NCBI GenBank assembly: GCA_044507695.1
Contig: JBIQJD010000005.1
Span: 124,001-188,000, forward strand
DNA: 64,000 nucleotides
Direction of reading: 5' to 3'
Source: JBIQJD01 sp044507695
GTDB taxonomy: Bacteria > Bacteroidota > Ignavibacteria > Ignavibacteriales > Ignavibacteriaceae
Below, piece after piece: positions 16,690-25,747 of the stretch; positions within the stretch are counted from its first letter, which is position 1; each line of letters starts with the position of its first letter. The notes beneath the pieces are model-generated. The model ran no database searches. It was not told where the DNA came from and saw nothing but the letters and a program-made list of their open reading frames with translations. The translations under genes were made by a program, and so were the position numbers.

Positions 16690-17652
16690 TTACTTTTCCT
16701 TTCCACCATTATGTTTTTCGTATGCATCAATTATATCTTTTACAAGTTTATGCCGTACTACATCTGATTTATCAAAATAAACAAATCCAACACCTTCAAT
16801 ATTTTTTAATATTTCTTTTGCCTGAACAAGTCCGCTTGTAGTTTTAGGAGGAAGGTCAATCTGAGTAATATCACCTGTAATAATAGCCTTTGAATTTGCG
16901 CCAAGTCTTGTAAGGAACATCTTCATCTGCATATCAGTTGCGTTTTGGGCTTCATCAAGAATAACAAATGCATTGTTCAAAGTTCTTCCGCGCATATACG
17001 CAAGAGGAACAATTTCAACCATTCTTTTTTCAATATATGATTTAAGTTTTTCAGAAGGCATCATATCATCAAGTGCATCATACAATGGACGAAGATATGG
17101 ATCAATCTTTTCCCTGAAATCACCGGGAAGAAAACCGAGACTTTCACCTGCTTCTACAGCCGGGCGTGCAAGTACAATTTTATTAACAATTCCTCTTTTT
17201 AATGCAGATACAGCAAGCGCTACTGCCAGATATGTTTTACCAGTTCCAGCAGGACCAATTGCAAATGTGATATCATTTTTTGTTGCTGTATCGAGATATT
17301 TTTGCTGCCCTGTAGTTTTTGATTTTATAACATCGTTCTTTGTGTATAGAACAATAGCATCGAACTCTTTTTCATTTATAATTTCTTTTCCCTGGATTGA
17401 AAGATCAAGAATAGTTTCAACATCGGATTGCTTCAAAGAACCGCTTGTATTTAGTACATAAATCATTTCTTTCAATATTTTTTCAATTAGTTCAATCTCT
17501 TCCATCACTCCCTTAATTACAACAATATCTCCGCGAACCGTAATAGTAGCGTTAAATCTATCTTCAATTAATTTAAGATTGCTGTCATTCCAGCCCAGCA
17601 AGTTCTGCAGATCAACATTCTCCAGAGTCATTCTTTTCTCAAGCGCCGTCAT
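16690..17652 (-). CDS. PhoH-like ATPase
   Basis: The 320-residue product is a standard PhoH protein. An N-terminal KH-like segment (about 1-70) leads to a P-loop ATPase with Walker A GPAGTGKT (133-140) and Walker B FVILDEAQNAT, followed by TRLGANSKAIITGDITQID and a C-terminal VVRHKLVKDIIDAYE. The family is linked to RNA metabolism and often sits beside ybeY, which is not seen here. ATG start with GGAGA immediately upstream. A terminator for the LysM gene separates it from that gene, so it probably has its own promoter or depends on read-through. Confidence 0.92.
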   Translation of the reverse strand: MTALEKRMTLENVDLQNLLGWNDSNLKLIEDRFNATITVRGDIVVIKGVMEEIELIEKILKEMIYVLNTSGSLKQSDVETILDLSIQGKEIINEKEFDAIVLYTKNDVIKSKTTGQQKYLDTATKNDITFAIGPAGTGKTYLAVALAVSALKRGIVNKIVLARPAVEAGESLGFLPGDFREKIDPYLRPLYDALDDMMPSEKLKSYIEKRMVEIVPLAYMRGRTLNNAFVILDEAQNATDMQMKMFLTRLGANSKAIITGDITQIDLPPKTTSGLVQAKEILKNIEGVGFVYFDKSDVVRHKLVKDIIDAYEKHNGGKEK

Positions 17653-17668
17653 AAATCTCCTGTAAAAT

Positions 17669-17704
17669 AAAAAACCCTTGTCCCGCTTTAACGGGCAAGG
17701 GTTT
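17669..17704 (-). terminator. Terminator after the LysM gene
   Basis: On the - strand a 13-bp stem (17692-17704 with 17672-17685, one bulged base) and a six-base loop are followed by a run of T and A. It lies 42 bases after the LysM stop and just before phoH. Confidence 0.8.
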
Positions 17705-17745
17705 GAATTTGTAATTCTGAAAAAACGAACATGAACAAGTTGAAA

Positions 17746-18426
17746 TTATTGAACCGGAGCCGGTTTATAATTTGCTCTAAGTTTTTCGTATTTAGCTTTT
17801 TCTTCTTCAGTTAAAGGTGGAATCTTGAAGGTCTGATTTGGATAAATCAAATCAGGATTTTTAATCTGATCGCGGTTAGCACGATAAATATTTGGCCATG
17901 CAAAACCGTTTCCATAGTGCTGAGGTTTTTTAGCAATGCCCCAAAGGTGATCACCTTTAACTACTGTGTAAGAAATTTCGGTTGGTTCTTCAACCCATGC
18001 ATCAAGCGATTTCTGCATCTGGTTGTGAACTTTATCGAAGAATTCAGGTAAAGCAGAAATTTTATTCATCTTTAAAGCATTAAGATCTTTTTGTCTGTCA
18101 GCTTTAGGACCTTCTTTTCTTCTTACTTTACCGTCCAATTCAGAAACAGCATTTCTGAAGTTATTAACATCTGCTTCAGTAGCACCAACCAAAGCGTAAA
18201 GTTCTTTTATACAATCTTCGTAGCTCTGCATTTCTGTATTTTTCATATTGTCGATATCTGTACGAAGAGTATTAAGTTCCTGTGTGAGGCTTTCTCTTTG
18301 AGCTCTCAGGCGGGCCATTTCGGCTTCCCACTCTTCTTCGGTCATCTCTTCATCCTGAGCAATAACATTAAAAGAGAAGAAAAGGAAGAGAGAAAGAATG
18401 TAAAGTAAATTTTTAGTTAATTTCAT
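17746..18426 (-). CDS. Secreted coiled-coil LysM protein
   Basis: The 226-residue product has a signal peptide (through FNVIAQ, about residue 23) and an acidic coiled coil (about 25-110, rich in Glu, Arg and Gln). A LysM domain lies at about 152-203, starting YTVVKGDHLWGIAKKP and ending LIYPNQTFKIP. LysM binds peptidoglycan glycan chains, so the protein probably sits in the periplasm. ATG with GGAGGA about 9 bases upstream. It follows a small coiled-coil lipoprotein gene by 39 bases, and a strong terminator closes the pair, so the two are one small operon. Confidence 0.82.
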   Translation of the reverse strand: MKLTKNLLYILSLFLFFSFNVIAQDEEMTEEEWEAEMARLRAQRESLTQELNTLRTDIDNMKNTEMQSYEDCIKELYALVGATEADVNNFRNAVSELDGKVRRKEGPKADRQKDLNALKMNKISALPEFFDKVHNQMQKSLDAWVEEPTEISYTVVKGDHLWGIAKKPQHYGNGFAWPNIYRANRDQIKNPDLIYPNQTFKIPPLTEEEKAKYEKLRANYKPAPVQ

Positions 18427-18465
18427 AAAGTTTTTTCCTCCAAAATCATTTTAATTTCATAAAAA

Positions 18466-18741
18466 TTATTTAGGTAATTTTTCAAGATTAGCTTGTGTTT
18501 GTTCTTTATCTCTCTCACACTGCTGAAGTTTTGCATTTCTTTCAGCAATATCCCTTTCAAGACCAGCTCTCTCATCTCTTAATGAATTAGCCTCTGCCTG
18601 CAAAGAGTTTACTTCTGCCCTTAAGTTCCGTAACTCTTCCATTTGGGCTTCACTAACACCGCCGCAGCCGCTTAATAGCGCTGTTGTAACAGCAAATGCA
18701 GCTACCAAGGCCGTATTTCTAACTACTTTAATTAGTTTCAT
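18466..18741 (-). CDS. Small coiled-coil lipoprotein
   Basis: The 91-residue product has a lipoprotein signal with lipobox LLSGC (Cys26), then an almost entirely helical, heptad-rich segment (LRAEVNSLQAEANSLRDE and on). By size and shape it resembles murein lipoprotein-like spacers, but I see no close named family, and it ends in LEKLPK. ATG with GGAGG upstream. It is followed by the LysM gene, which suggests a pair that links the outer membrane and the cell wall; that role is inference. Confidence 0.72.
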   Translation of the reverse strand: MKLIKVVRNTALVAAFAVTTALLSGCGGVSEAQMEELRNLRAEVNSLQAEANSLRDERAGLERDIAERNAKLQQCERDKEQTQANLEKLPK

Positions 18742-18866
18742 ATTAGAACCTCCAATTGATTAGATGACTGAATAATTAGTTGCATTGAATACTTAAGGAA
18801 ATTTGTATGTATAAATCTTTTACACTAAAGGACTTACAGGTAAAAGGTCAACAATATTTGCCCTCA

Positions 18867-18895
18867 TATATAATAATTTCGCATTATAATTTCAA
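18867..18895 (-). promoter_or_regulatory. Candidate promoter of the lipoprotein-LysM operon
   Basis: On the - strand TTGAAA (18890-18895) and TATATA (18867-18872) are separated by 17 bases, 126 bases before the lipoprotein ATG. TTGACC near 18850-18855 is an alternative -35 without a convincing -10. Confidence 0.4.
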
Positions 18896-18937
18896 GTTAA
18901 GTCAATATAGTTAAAATATTTATGTGCTTAATAACAT

Positions 18938-19621
18938 CTACAACAATCTTCGTTCCACAAAACTTGTAAAGGTATTGCCCGCAATTATCAGGTGATCAAA
19001 AACCGGGATATCAAGTATTTTTCCCGCTTCAACAATTTTCTTTGTGATGGCTATATCCTCTCTGCTGGGCTCCGGATTACCGCTCGGATGGTTATGCAAA
19101 AGTATCACACTGGCTGAACTGTTTTCAATTGCTGATTTAAAAATCTCACGCGGATGAACTACACTCGAATTTAGATTTCCCACTGAAATAATTTCGTACT
19201 TTATTATTTTATTCGCTGAGTTAAGACACACCAATATAAATTTTTCTTTAAGTTCATCTTTAAGAATAGGAATAAAAATTTCAGCAACTTCCTGTGGTGA
19301 TGTAATCTTTTTATCTGAAAGCCATTTTGATTGAGAAAGAATTCTCCGGCTGATTTCAAATGCAGCAAGCAGTGTAACAGCTTTATCCCTGCCTATGCCG
19401 CTGGTTTCCATAAGTGTGTTTAATGATTTTGTTGCAAGCACTGCAAGATTGCGGTGTTTATTTATCAGTTCCATTGCAACATTAATAACGGAATTGCCTT
19501 TGGTACCGGTGCGTAAAAGTATTGCTAATAGTTCGGCATCGGTTAAGCTTTGCGGGCCTCTGACAGATAGTTTTTCACGCGGCCTGTCATCTAAAGGTAA
19601 ATCTTTTACGGTATAGATAAT
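18938..19621 (-). CDS. radC: RadC family protein with no canonical start codon
   Basis: RadC (UPF0758) proteins have an N-terminal helix-hairpin-helix-like part and a C-terminal JAMM metalloprotease-like domain; the old link to DNA repair is doubtful. The JAMM motif is HNHPSGNPEPSREDI (about residues 172-186). The first ATG in frame (19474) would delete the family's N-terminal block. That block is nevertheless encoded in frame upstream: KDLPLDDRPREKLSVRGP, then DAELLAILLRTGTKG. No ATG, GTG or TTG occurs between the upstream stop (19646-19648) and 19474. An ATT at 19621 or ATC at 19618, 4-7 bases after AAAAGG, would give about 227 residues, the normal length. The gene follows the LpoA-like gene by some 31 bases. 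Confidence 0.85.
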   Translation of the reverse strand: MIYTVKDLPLDDRPREKLSVRGPQSLTDAELLAILLRTGTKGNSVINVAMELINKHRNLAVLATKSLNTLMETSGIGRDKAVTLLAAFEISRRILSQSKWLSDKKITSPQEVAEIFIPILKDELKEKFILVCLNSANKIIKYEIISVGNLNSSVVHPREIFKSAIENSSASVILLHNHPSGNPEPSREDIAITKKIVEAGKILDIPVFDHLIIAGNTFTSFVERRLL

Positions 19622-19652
19622 TGTGCCTTTTATTTTATAATGAATTTATGAA

Positions 19653-21380
19653 TTAATTATTCATCTTAAATTCATCAAGCAGCTCAAACCTACCGTCTTT
19701 GTATCGTGCGATGTTTAAAAATTTATTAATCCTTTTTTCATCGAAGCAGATGTTATTATGAAATCCGCTGCTTGTTAAGCCGGACTCTATTTTTAATTTA
19801 ACTGCGTTGCTGCTTCCGGAAAAATTTCTTAAAACAGTTAGAAGATATTTTGCAGTATCATAGCCATATAAAACATTTCTGTTAGCATCTTTTTTTGTGC
19901 GGTGAAAATAATCAGAACTGAACTTTTGAAAATCAATGCTATTATAATCAATAAAAAAATCAGATGTAAATGTTAATTGATTACTTAACTGAGGATATGA
20001 TTCAAAGCCTTTTGCATAAATCCAATCCTGGTTTCCATACAGCGGGAGATTTATTCCGCTTTTAACAAGCTGGCCAAGTAAAACCGGGGCATCAGCTTTA
20101 TCAGCTAAAGGAAGATATATCCCTTCAGCGTCTGCTAAATTTGCCGCAAAATTGTTAACCGGAGTTTCAAGATCAAAACTGCTGCTTTTATATGTTTCCT
20201 TTGTAATGATTCTCCCGCCAATCTTTTCAAACTCATCAATAAATGCTGAAGCAAGAACCGGAGAATAACCATCAACAGCATTCAGCACAGCCATTCTTCT
20301 TTTATTCTCAACATAATAAAGATACTGCGCCATCAATCTTCCGCGGGTTGTGAATGAAGGATTTGCCTGGAAAAAGTTATCATACAATCCGGTAAGATCA
20401 TCATCAGTTGCAGTTGGTGAAATGATTGCAATATCTTTATCCTTAAAAACCTCCAATGCCTGCCTTACTTCACTGCTGAAAACCGGACCTAAAATAGCTT
20501 TTAAATTTTGAACTCCATCCAGTTCATTTTTGATTAATTCAATTTTTTCACTATTTAATTCGGTATCTCTTATCAGCAATCCAATTTTATCGGATCTATC
20601 CTTATTAAATTCAGAAACTGCATATTTAATTCCTTCAAGAATTTCTGCAGCCGCTTCTGCGCTTTGATTGCTGCTCAGAGGAAGTAAAACTCCGATTAAA
20701 GAATTTAAACTGCTTTCTTTTCTATTTTCATTTTTACTTAATGCTGTATCATAAAGTTTATCAGCTTCAGCTATAATTTTGGAATCAGGATTTTGGCGGA
20801 TTACTTCTGAAAAGATATCTCCTGCTTTTTTATAATCTTTCTCGCGTAAATATGCTTTCCCTGTTAAAAGCTGGAGCATTGGTTTTAATTGATTAGAAGA
20901 AGTAATTGCAAGAATTTCCAGTTCAGCAGGTTTTAAATATAGTTCACCAATTCCTTTGGCAGATTCTAATGCATAATCTTTAAAGAATTTTTCATCAGTA
21001 CTTTCTGCAAGATTGATTAATTCTTTAAACGAATTCAGATAATCTTTCTGTTCAAAAAATACCTGGGCAAGTGTTAGTCTTGCTTCATCAAAATATTTGC
21101 TGTTGAGAAATTTTTCTGAAAAATTAAGAAGATGTTTCTCAGCATCCTCATACCTTTCTAAACGAATCAGCGTCTTTGCATAAAATAATGATGCAAGCTC
21201 TGTTGTTGAGCTTACTTGCGGAGTTTTTGCGAGCCGTTCAAATTTTTCCAGTGCAGAATGAAACTCAAGGTTATCATACAACTTTAATGCAATATTAAAA
21301 TCAAGATCACCGGAATTTGCGGGGTAAATTATTCCTGCATGTACAAAAAATAAAAAGAGAAAGTAGAATTTTTTAATCAT
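19653..21380 (-). CDS. LpoA-like protein: TPR repeats plus periplasmic binding-protein domain
   Basis: The 575-residue product has a signal peptide (MIKKFYFLFLFFVHAGIIYP) and TPR-like helical repeats (about 25-215). A type I periplasmic-binding-protein domain follows (about 228-560), with IGVLLPLSSNQSAEAAAEIL, AILGPVFSSEV and IISPTATDDDLTGL. Such domains bind small ligands in branched-chain amino acid ABC systems. But no permease or ATPase gene is nearby, and the TPR plus binding-domain order is that of LpoA, the outer-membrane activator of penicillin-binding protein 1A. No lipobox Cys is obvious. ATG overlaps the preceding TPR gene by 8 bases. Function is inferred. Confidence 0.7.
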   Translation of the reverse strand: MIKKFYFLFLFFVHAGIIYPANSGDLDFNIALKLYDNLEFHSALEKFERLAKTPQVSSTTELASLFYAKTLIRLERYEDAEKHLLNFSEKFLNSKYFDEARLTLAQVFFEQKDYLNSFKELINLAESTDEKFFKDYALESAKGIGELYLKPAELEILAITSSNQLKPMLQLLTGKAYLREKDYKKAGDIFSEVIRQNPDSKIIAEADKLYDTALSKNENRKESSLNSLIGVLLPLSSNQSAEAAAEILEGIKYAVSEFNKDRSDKIGLLIRDTELNSEKIELIKNELDGVQNLKAILGPVFSSEVRQALEVFKDKDIAIISPTATDDDLTGLYDNFFQANPSFTTRGRLMAQYLYYVENKRRMAVLNAVDGYSPVLASAFIDEFEKIGGRIITKETYKSSSFDLETPVNNFAANLADAEGIYLPLADKADAPVLLGQLVKSGINLPLYGNQDWIYAKGFESYPQLSNQLTFTSDFFIDYNSIDFQKFSSDYFHRTKKDANRNVLYGYDTAKYLLTVLRNFSGSSNAVKLKIESGLTSSGFHNNICFDEKRINKFLNIARYKDGRFELLDEFKMNN

Positions 21381-22287
21381 GAGAAGTAGCTTTTAAAATA
21401 TCTGAAGCTTTTATCTTACCTTCCCGGGCTGCTTTATTTAAAGGATCTAATTTTATTGCAACATCAAAATATGCAAGAGCATCTTCAGCTTTCATTATCT
21501 TCATGCAAGATTCGGCAAGATTTGTATACGCCTCCGATGAAACTTCATCTATCATATTTATGTAATTAAGAAAATATTCTTCAGCCTTTTCATAACTGCC
21601 AAGTTTAAAATAAATCTTGCCCGCCAAATCATATGGTTCGGGCTGATCTGGATTAAGTTTAACAGCTTTTAAAACGGAGTTCTGTGCATGTTCAAGCATA
21701 TCAAGATGATAATATGCGGAAGCATAAACAAAACTTAATTCCCAAAAGTTTGAATATATCAACTCTGCTTTTTTTGCAAATGAAATTGCCGATTCATAAT
21801 TCTTCAGCTCAAGTGCAATCTTGGCAAGATATAATTGAGTTTCATGCACCAGTTCTGTTTTTACTTCAACAGCCAGAAAATTTAAAAAATTAATTTTTGC
21901 AAGTTCATATTCCTTCAGCATAAAATGCGCATAGCCCAGGAAAAATGCAACGATTGGTTCTTCATCCGGCATAATAAAACTCAGGCATTCAATTGCTTCT
22001 TCCCATCTTCCATTTCTTAAAAGAAACTGCCCGAGGAACAAACGCATATCCAGGTTTTCTGGCTGTGCAGAAATGAAGGAATTAATTTTTGAAACAGCAG
22101 GATCGATCATTTTTAATTTTTCAAACAGGCTGGCAATTTTATAATAGATTTCAGGGCGTTCGGGATATTCATCGAGAAGTGAATTATAAATTTGAAGCGC
22201 GTGAAGATCCTTGCCTTCATTAACAAAAGCTTCGGCAGTATTCAATCTGTGTTCATATTGATATTTCAATTCCACTGCTATTCCCAT
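21373..22287 (-). CDS. Tetratricopeptide repeat protein
   Basis: The 304-residue product has no signal peptide and consists of about seven TPR units, for example ALQIYNSLLDEYPERPEIYYKIA in loose form near residue 30 and AYTNLAESCMKIMKAEDALAYFD near residue 255. It is probably a cytoplasmic scaffold with unknown partner. The ATG lies inside the end of guaA (10-base overlap) and its own stop overlaps the LpoA-like gene, so the four genes guaA, this gene, the LpoA-like gene and radC form one unit. Confidence 0.78.
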   Translation of the reverse strand: MGIAVELKYQYEHRLNTAEAFVNEGKDLHALQIYNSLLDEYPERPEIYYKIASLFEKLKMIDPAVSKINSFISAQPENLDMRLFLGQFLLRNGRWEEAIECLSFIMPDEEPIVAFFLGYAHFMLKEYELAKINFLNFLAVEVKTELVHETQLYLAKIALELKNYESAISFAKKAELIYSNFWELSFVYASAYYHLDMLEHAQNSVLKAVKLNPDQPEPYDLAGKIYFKLGSYEKAEEYFLNYINMIDEVSSEAYTNLAESCMKIMKAEDALAYFDVAIKLDPLNKAAREGKIKASDILKATSHD

Positions 22288-23819
22288 TCAATTGTGGATG
22301 GAGGTTTAGAACTAATATCATAAACCACCCTGTTTATGCCGCGTACTTTATTAATAATTTTGTTAGAAACATTTGCAAGAAATTCATGATCAAACCGGTA
22401 CCAGTCTGCTGTCATTCCATCAACAGAAGTAACAGCGCGCAAAGCAAGAACATTTTCGTAGGTTCTGTAATCACCCATTACTCCAACAGACTGCACTGAT
22501 AACAGCACTGCAAAAGCCTGCCAAATTTTATTGTACAAATCAGCGTCTCTTATCGCATTGATAAAAATATCGTCAGCTTCACGTAAAATGTCAAGCTTCT
22601 CCTTTGTAATATCGCTGGTAATTCGCACTGCCAGGCCGGGGCCTGGAAATGGGTGCCGTTCAATAAATTCTTCCGGAATCTGTAATTCCCTTCCTGCTTT
22701 TCTTACCTCATCTTTAAATAATTCTCTGAAAGGTTCAATTAATTTTAAATTCATTTTTTCAGGTAATCCGCCAACGTTATGATGAGTTTTAATTGTTACT
22801 GATGAACCTTTAACTGAAACACTTTCAATTACATCTGGGTAAAGAGTTCCCTGTACAAGATATTTAACTCCTTCAATCTTTTTTGCTTCTTCTTCAAAAA
22901 CTTCAATGAATGTTATGCCAATAATTTTTCTTTTTAACTCAGGGTCAATCACGCCGGCAAGATTACTAAGAAATCTTTCAGAAGCATCAATATGAATGTA
23001 GTTTAGATGAAGATTTTCTGTGAACATTTTTTTAATCTTACTGCTTTCATTTTTTCTCATCAATCCGGTATCAATATGAATGCAGGTAAGATTATCACCA
23101 ATAGCTTCTTTAACAAGCATTGCTGCAACTGTTGAATCAACTCCGCCGCTTAATGCACAGATTGCCTTAGCCTCACCGACCTGTTCTCTTATTCTGTTAA
23201 TTGATTCATGAATAAAATTCCGGGGAGTCCAATCTCCTTTGCATTTGCAAATATCAAATAAAAAATTCCTGATTATCTTTTCACCCTCTTCAGTATGCAT
23301 CACTTCGGGATGGAACTGAACTCCGTAAATTTTCTTTTCATCATTTCCAACAGCGCAGATTGGGGAATGATCAGATTTGCCGGTAATCTTATATCCTTCT
23401 GGAAGAGCAGTGAGGTAATCTCCATGGCTCATCCACACGGTGGAATTTTTCCTAACATTTTTAAAGAGTGGTGAATCTGCGATTATTTTAAATTCAGATT
23501 TGCCGTACTCGCGGTCTTTTGCAGGATCAACCTTTCCGCCAAATTTTGAACTTAAAACCTGTAAGCCATAACAAATGCCAAGAATCGGAACTCCGGTTTC
23601 AAGAATTGATTTATCAATATCCGGTGCGCCTTCATCGTAAACACTCATCGGTCCGCCGGAAAGAACAATTCCTTTAGGATTTAATTCTTTTACTTTTTGA
23701 ATTGAAATCGTGTGCGGATGAATTTCCGAGTAAACATTTGCTTCCCGTATTCTGCGGGTTATTAGTTGTGTAAACTGGCTTCCAAAATCTATAATTAAAA
23801 TTGTTTCATGAGATTTCAT
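22278..23819 (-). CDS. guaA: GMP synthase (glutamine-hydrolysing)
   Basis: Aminates XMP to GMP. The 513-residue protein joins an N-terminal class I amidotransferase to a PP-loop ATPase and a C-terminal dimerisation domain. The amidotransferase has Cys83 in GICYGLQ and the His/Glu pair in FHPEVMHTEEG. The ATPase has ALSGGVDSTVAA, and the C-terminal part includes RHPFPGPGLAVRI and ends STIEWE. Length is normal. It heads a chain of overlapping genes and starts about 60 bases downstream of the gcvH terminator. Confidence 0.97.
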   Translation of the reverse strand: MKSHETILIIDFGSQFTQLITRRIREANVYSEIHPHTISIQKVKELNPKGIVLSGGPMSVYDEGAPDIDKSILETGVPILGICYGLQVLSSKFGGKVDPAKDREYGKSEFKIIADSPLFKNVRKNSTVWMSHGDYLTALPEGYKITGKSDHSPICAVGNDEKKIYGVQFHPEVMHTEEGEKIIRNFLFDICKCKGDWTPRNFIHESINRIREQVGEAKAICALSGGVDSTVAAMLVKEAIGDNLTCIHIDTGLMRKNESSKIKKMFTENLHLNYIHIDASERFLSNLAGVIDPELKRKIIGITFIEVFEEEAKKIEGVKYLVQGTLYPDVIESVSVKGSSVTIKTHHNVGGLPEKMNLKLIEPFRELFKDEVRKAGRELQIPEEFIERHPFPGPGLAVRITSDITKEKLDILREADDIFINAIRDADLYNKIWQAFAVLLSVQSVGVMGDYRTYENVLALRAVTSVDGMTADWYRFDHEFLANVSNKIINKVRGINRVVYDISSKPPSTIEWE

Positions 23820-23836
23820 TTTTTACATTCCATTTA

Positions 23837-23866
23837 AAACAAAAACAAAATCCAAACGGATTTTGT
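23837..23866 (-). terminator. Terminator after gcvH
   Basis: On the - strand ACAAAATCC (complement of 23858-23866) pairs with GGATTTTGT (complement of 23845-23853) around a four-base loop and runs into T-rich sequence. It separates gcvH from guaA. Confidence 0.75.
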
Positions 23867-23909
23867 CTTTGATAATAAAGAAGATTTAATCCTATGGATT
23901 TGATTTATC

Positions 23910-24290
23910 TTAGCTGCCAATTAATTTCTTGTAAGCTTCGCTGTCAAGCAAATCGGAAAGATCGTTCAAATCTTTAATTTCAACTTTTACCATCCAGCCG
24001 TTTCCGTATGGATCTGAATTAACAAGTTCAGGACTATCACCAAGTTCCTTATTAACTTCAATTACTTTTCCGCTGCATGGTGCGTAAAGATCGCTTACGG
24101 TTTTAACTGCTTCAATAGTGCCGAAAGACTGACCTTTTGAGATTTCTCCGATATTCGGGTCTATATCAACAAAAACAACATCACCAAGTTCACCCTGAGC
24201 ATATTCTGTAATGCCAATAGTTCCGATATTATTTTCTATCGAAATCCATTCATGCTCTTTTGTGTATTTGAGATTTTCAGGAAAGTTCAT
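23910..24290 (-). CDS. gcvH: Glycine cleavage system H protein
   Basis: Carries the lipoyl-bound aminomethyl group between P, T and L proteins. The 126-residue product is full length, with the lipoylated Lys63 in GTIEAVKTVSDLYAP and the family start KYTKEHEWI. ATG start. No gcvT, gcvP or lipoate genes lie beside it, although a distant GcvT-fold YgfZ-like gene occurs at 44873. H proteins also take part in lipoate relay, so its role may extend beyond glycine cleavage. Confidence 0.95.
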   Translation of the reverse strand: MNFPENLKYTKEHEWISIENNIGTIGITEYAQGELGDVVFVDIDPNIGEISKGQSFGTIEAVKTVSDLYAPCSGKVIEVNKELGDSPELVNSDPYGNGWMVKVEIKDLNDLSDLLDSEAYKKLIGS

Positions 24291-24375
24291 TTAAGCCTCT
24301 GTTATAATTTTGGAGTAACAATTTTTTAATTCAGCGGAATAATTAATTTAATCTTCCTTATCAAAAATGTTGAAA

Positions 24376-25707
24376 TTAACTCATGCTGTCAATGAAGCTG
24401 GTATCAAAATTTCCGCTTATAAATCTTTTATCTTCAAGCACCTTCATATGAAAATCAATTGTGGTTTTTATCCCTTCAATTGTCATTTCTTCAAGAGCGC
24501 GTTTTCCGCGTGCTATTGCGTGCTGCCTGTTTTTTCCCCACACTATAAGTTTTGCAATTAAAGAATCATAATACGGAGGAATTGAATATCCCTGGTAAAT
24601 ATGAGAATCAACTCTAACACCGTATCCGCCGGGAAAATGAAGCGATTGAATTTTGCCGGGTGAAGGTCTGAAATTATTCTCCGGATCTTCTGCATTAATC
24701 CTGAATTCGATTGAATGTCCTGTTGGTTTTTTAGGAAGTGTTTCAATCTTTTCACCTGCAGCTACCAGAATTTGTTGTCTAACGAGATCAACATCATAAA
24801 CCATTTCGGTAACGGGATGTTCAACCTGAATCCTGGTATTCATCTCCATGAAGTAAAAATTCTTATACTTATCAACAAGAAATTCAATTGTTCCTGCACC
24901 TTCATAATTAACAGATTTAGCACCGAGTATTGCGGTCTCTCCCATTCTATTTCGAATCTCTGCATCAATTGCAGGAGATGGAGCCTCTTCAATTAATTTC
25001 TGATGCCTTCTTTGAACAGAACAATCTCTTTCACCATAATGATAAACATTTCCAAAAGTATCACCAAGAATTTGAATTTCAACATGGCGTGGATTTTCAA
25101 TATACTTTTCTATATAAACATCAGGATTGCTGAAAGCAGCTTCAGCCTCTGTACGTGCTGTTTGAAATGCTTTTTCAAAGTCCTTTTCTTCCATTACAAT
25201 GCGCATACCTTTTCCGCCGCCGCCGGCAGAGGCTTTAATGATAACAGGAAAGCCTATTTCAGCGGCAATCTTTTTTCCTTCTTTTACATCATTAACAACT
25301 CCATCACTTCCGGGAATTACAGGCACGCCATTTTTTTTCATTGTATCCTTTGCAAATGATTTATCCCCCATTGCATTTATCATTTGCGGTGATGGTCCAA
25401 TAAACTTAATTCCTGATTCGGTACATATTTCTGAAAAGCTGGCGTTCTCAGCAAGAAATCCGTAGCCGGGATGAATGGCATCTGCACCTGTTACCTGAGC
25501 TGCGGAAATTATTAAAGGAATTTTGAGATAACTTTCTTTACTTAAGGCAGGACCTATACAAACTGCTTCATCAGCAAAAGTAACATGCAGGGCTTCTCTG
25601 TCTGCTTCAGAATAAACCGCTACTGTTTTTATACCAAGTTCTTTGCATGTTCTGATAATTCTTAAAGCTATCTCACCCCGGTTGGCAATTAATATTTTTT
25701 CAAACAC
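24376..25707 (-). CDS. accC: Biotin carboxylase, acetyl-CoA carboxylase subunit
   Basis: Carboxylates biotin on AccB using ATP and bicarbonate, the first half-reaction of fatty acid synthesis. The 443-residue ATP-grasp protein starts MFEKILIANRGEIALRI. It carries ASAGGGGKGMRIV (ATP lid), EKYIENPRHVEIQILGD, ERDCSVQRRHQKLIEEAPSP and FMEMNTRIQVEHPVTE. Length is normal for a free subunit. It follows accB by 40 bases. A terminator is not obvious between it and gcvH (85 bases). Confidence 0.96.
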   Translation of the reverse strand: MFEKILIANRGEIALRIIRTCKELGIKTVAVYSEADREALHVTFADEAVCIGPALSKESYLKIPLIISAAQVTGADAIHPGYGFLAENASFSEICTESGIKFIGPSPQMINAMGDKSFAKDTMKKNGVPVIPGSDGVVNDVKEGKKIAAEIGFPVIIKASAGGGGKGMRIVMEEKDFEKAFQTARTEAEAAFSNPDVYIEKYIENPRHVEIQILGDTFGNVYHYGERDCSVQRRHQKLIEEAPSPAIDAEIRNRMGETAILGAKSVNYEGAGTIEFLVDKYKNFYFMEMNTRIQVEHPVTEMVYDVDLVRQQILVAAGEKIETLPKKPTGHSIEFRINAEDPENNFRPSPGKIQSLHFPGGYGVRVDSHIYQGYSIPPYYDSLIAKLIVWGKNRQHAIARGKRALEEMTIEGIKTTIDFHMKVLEDKRFISGNFDTSFIDSMS

Positions 25708-25747
25708 TTAAATCCTCAGGTTAAAAGAAACAATTTAAAACCGGCAG

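Noticed and set aside
19653..21380. Branched-chain amino acid ABC transporter binding protein
   Set aside because: The domain is of that fold, but the N-terminal TPR part and the lack of any permease or ATPase gene nearby favour an LpoA-like role.
24291..24375. Glycine riboswitch upstream of gcvH
   Set aside because: The 85-base spacer is too short for a tandem aptamer and lacks the conserved GGAGAG-type elements.
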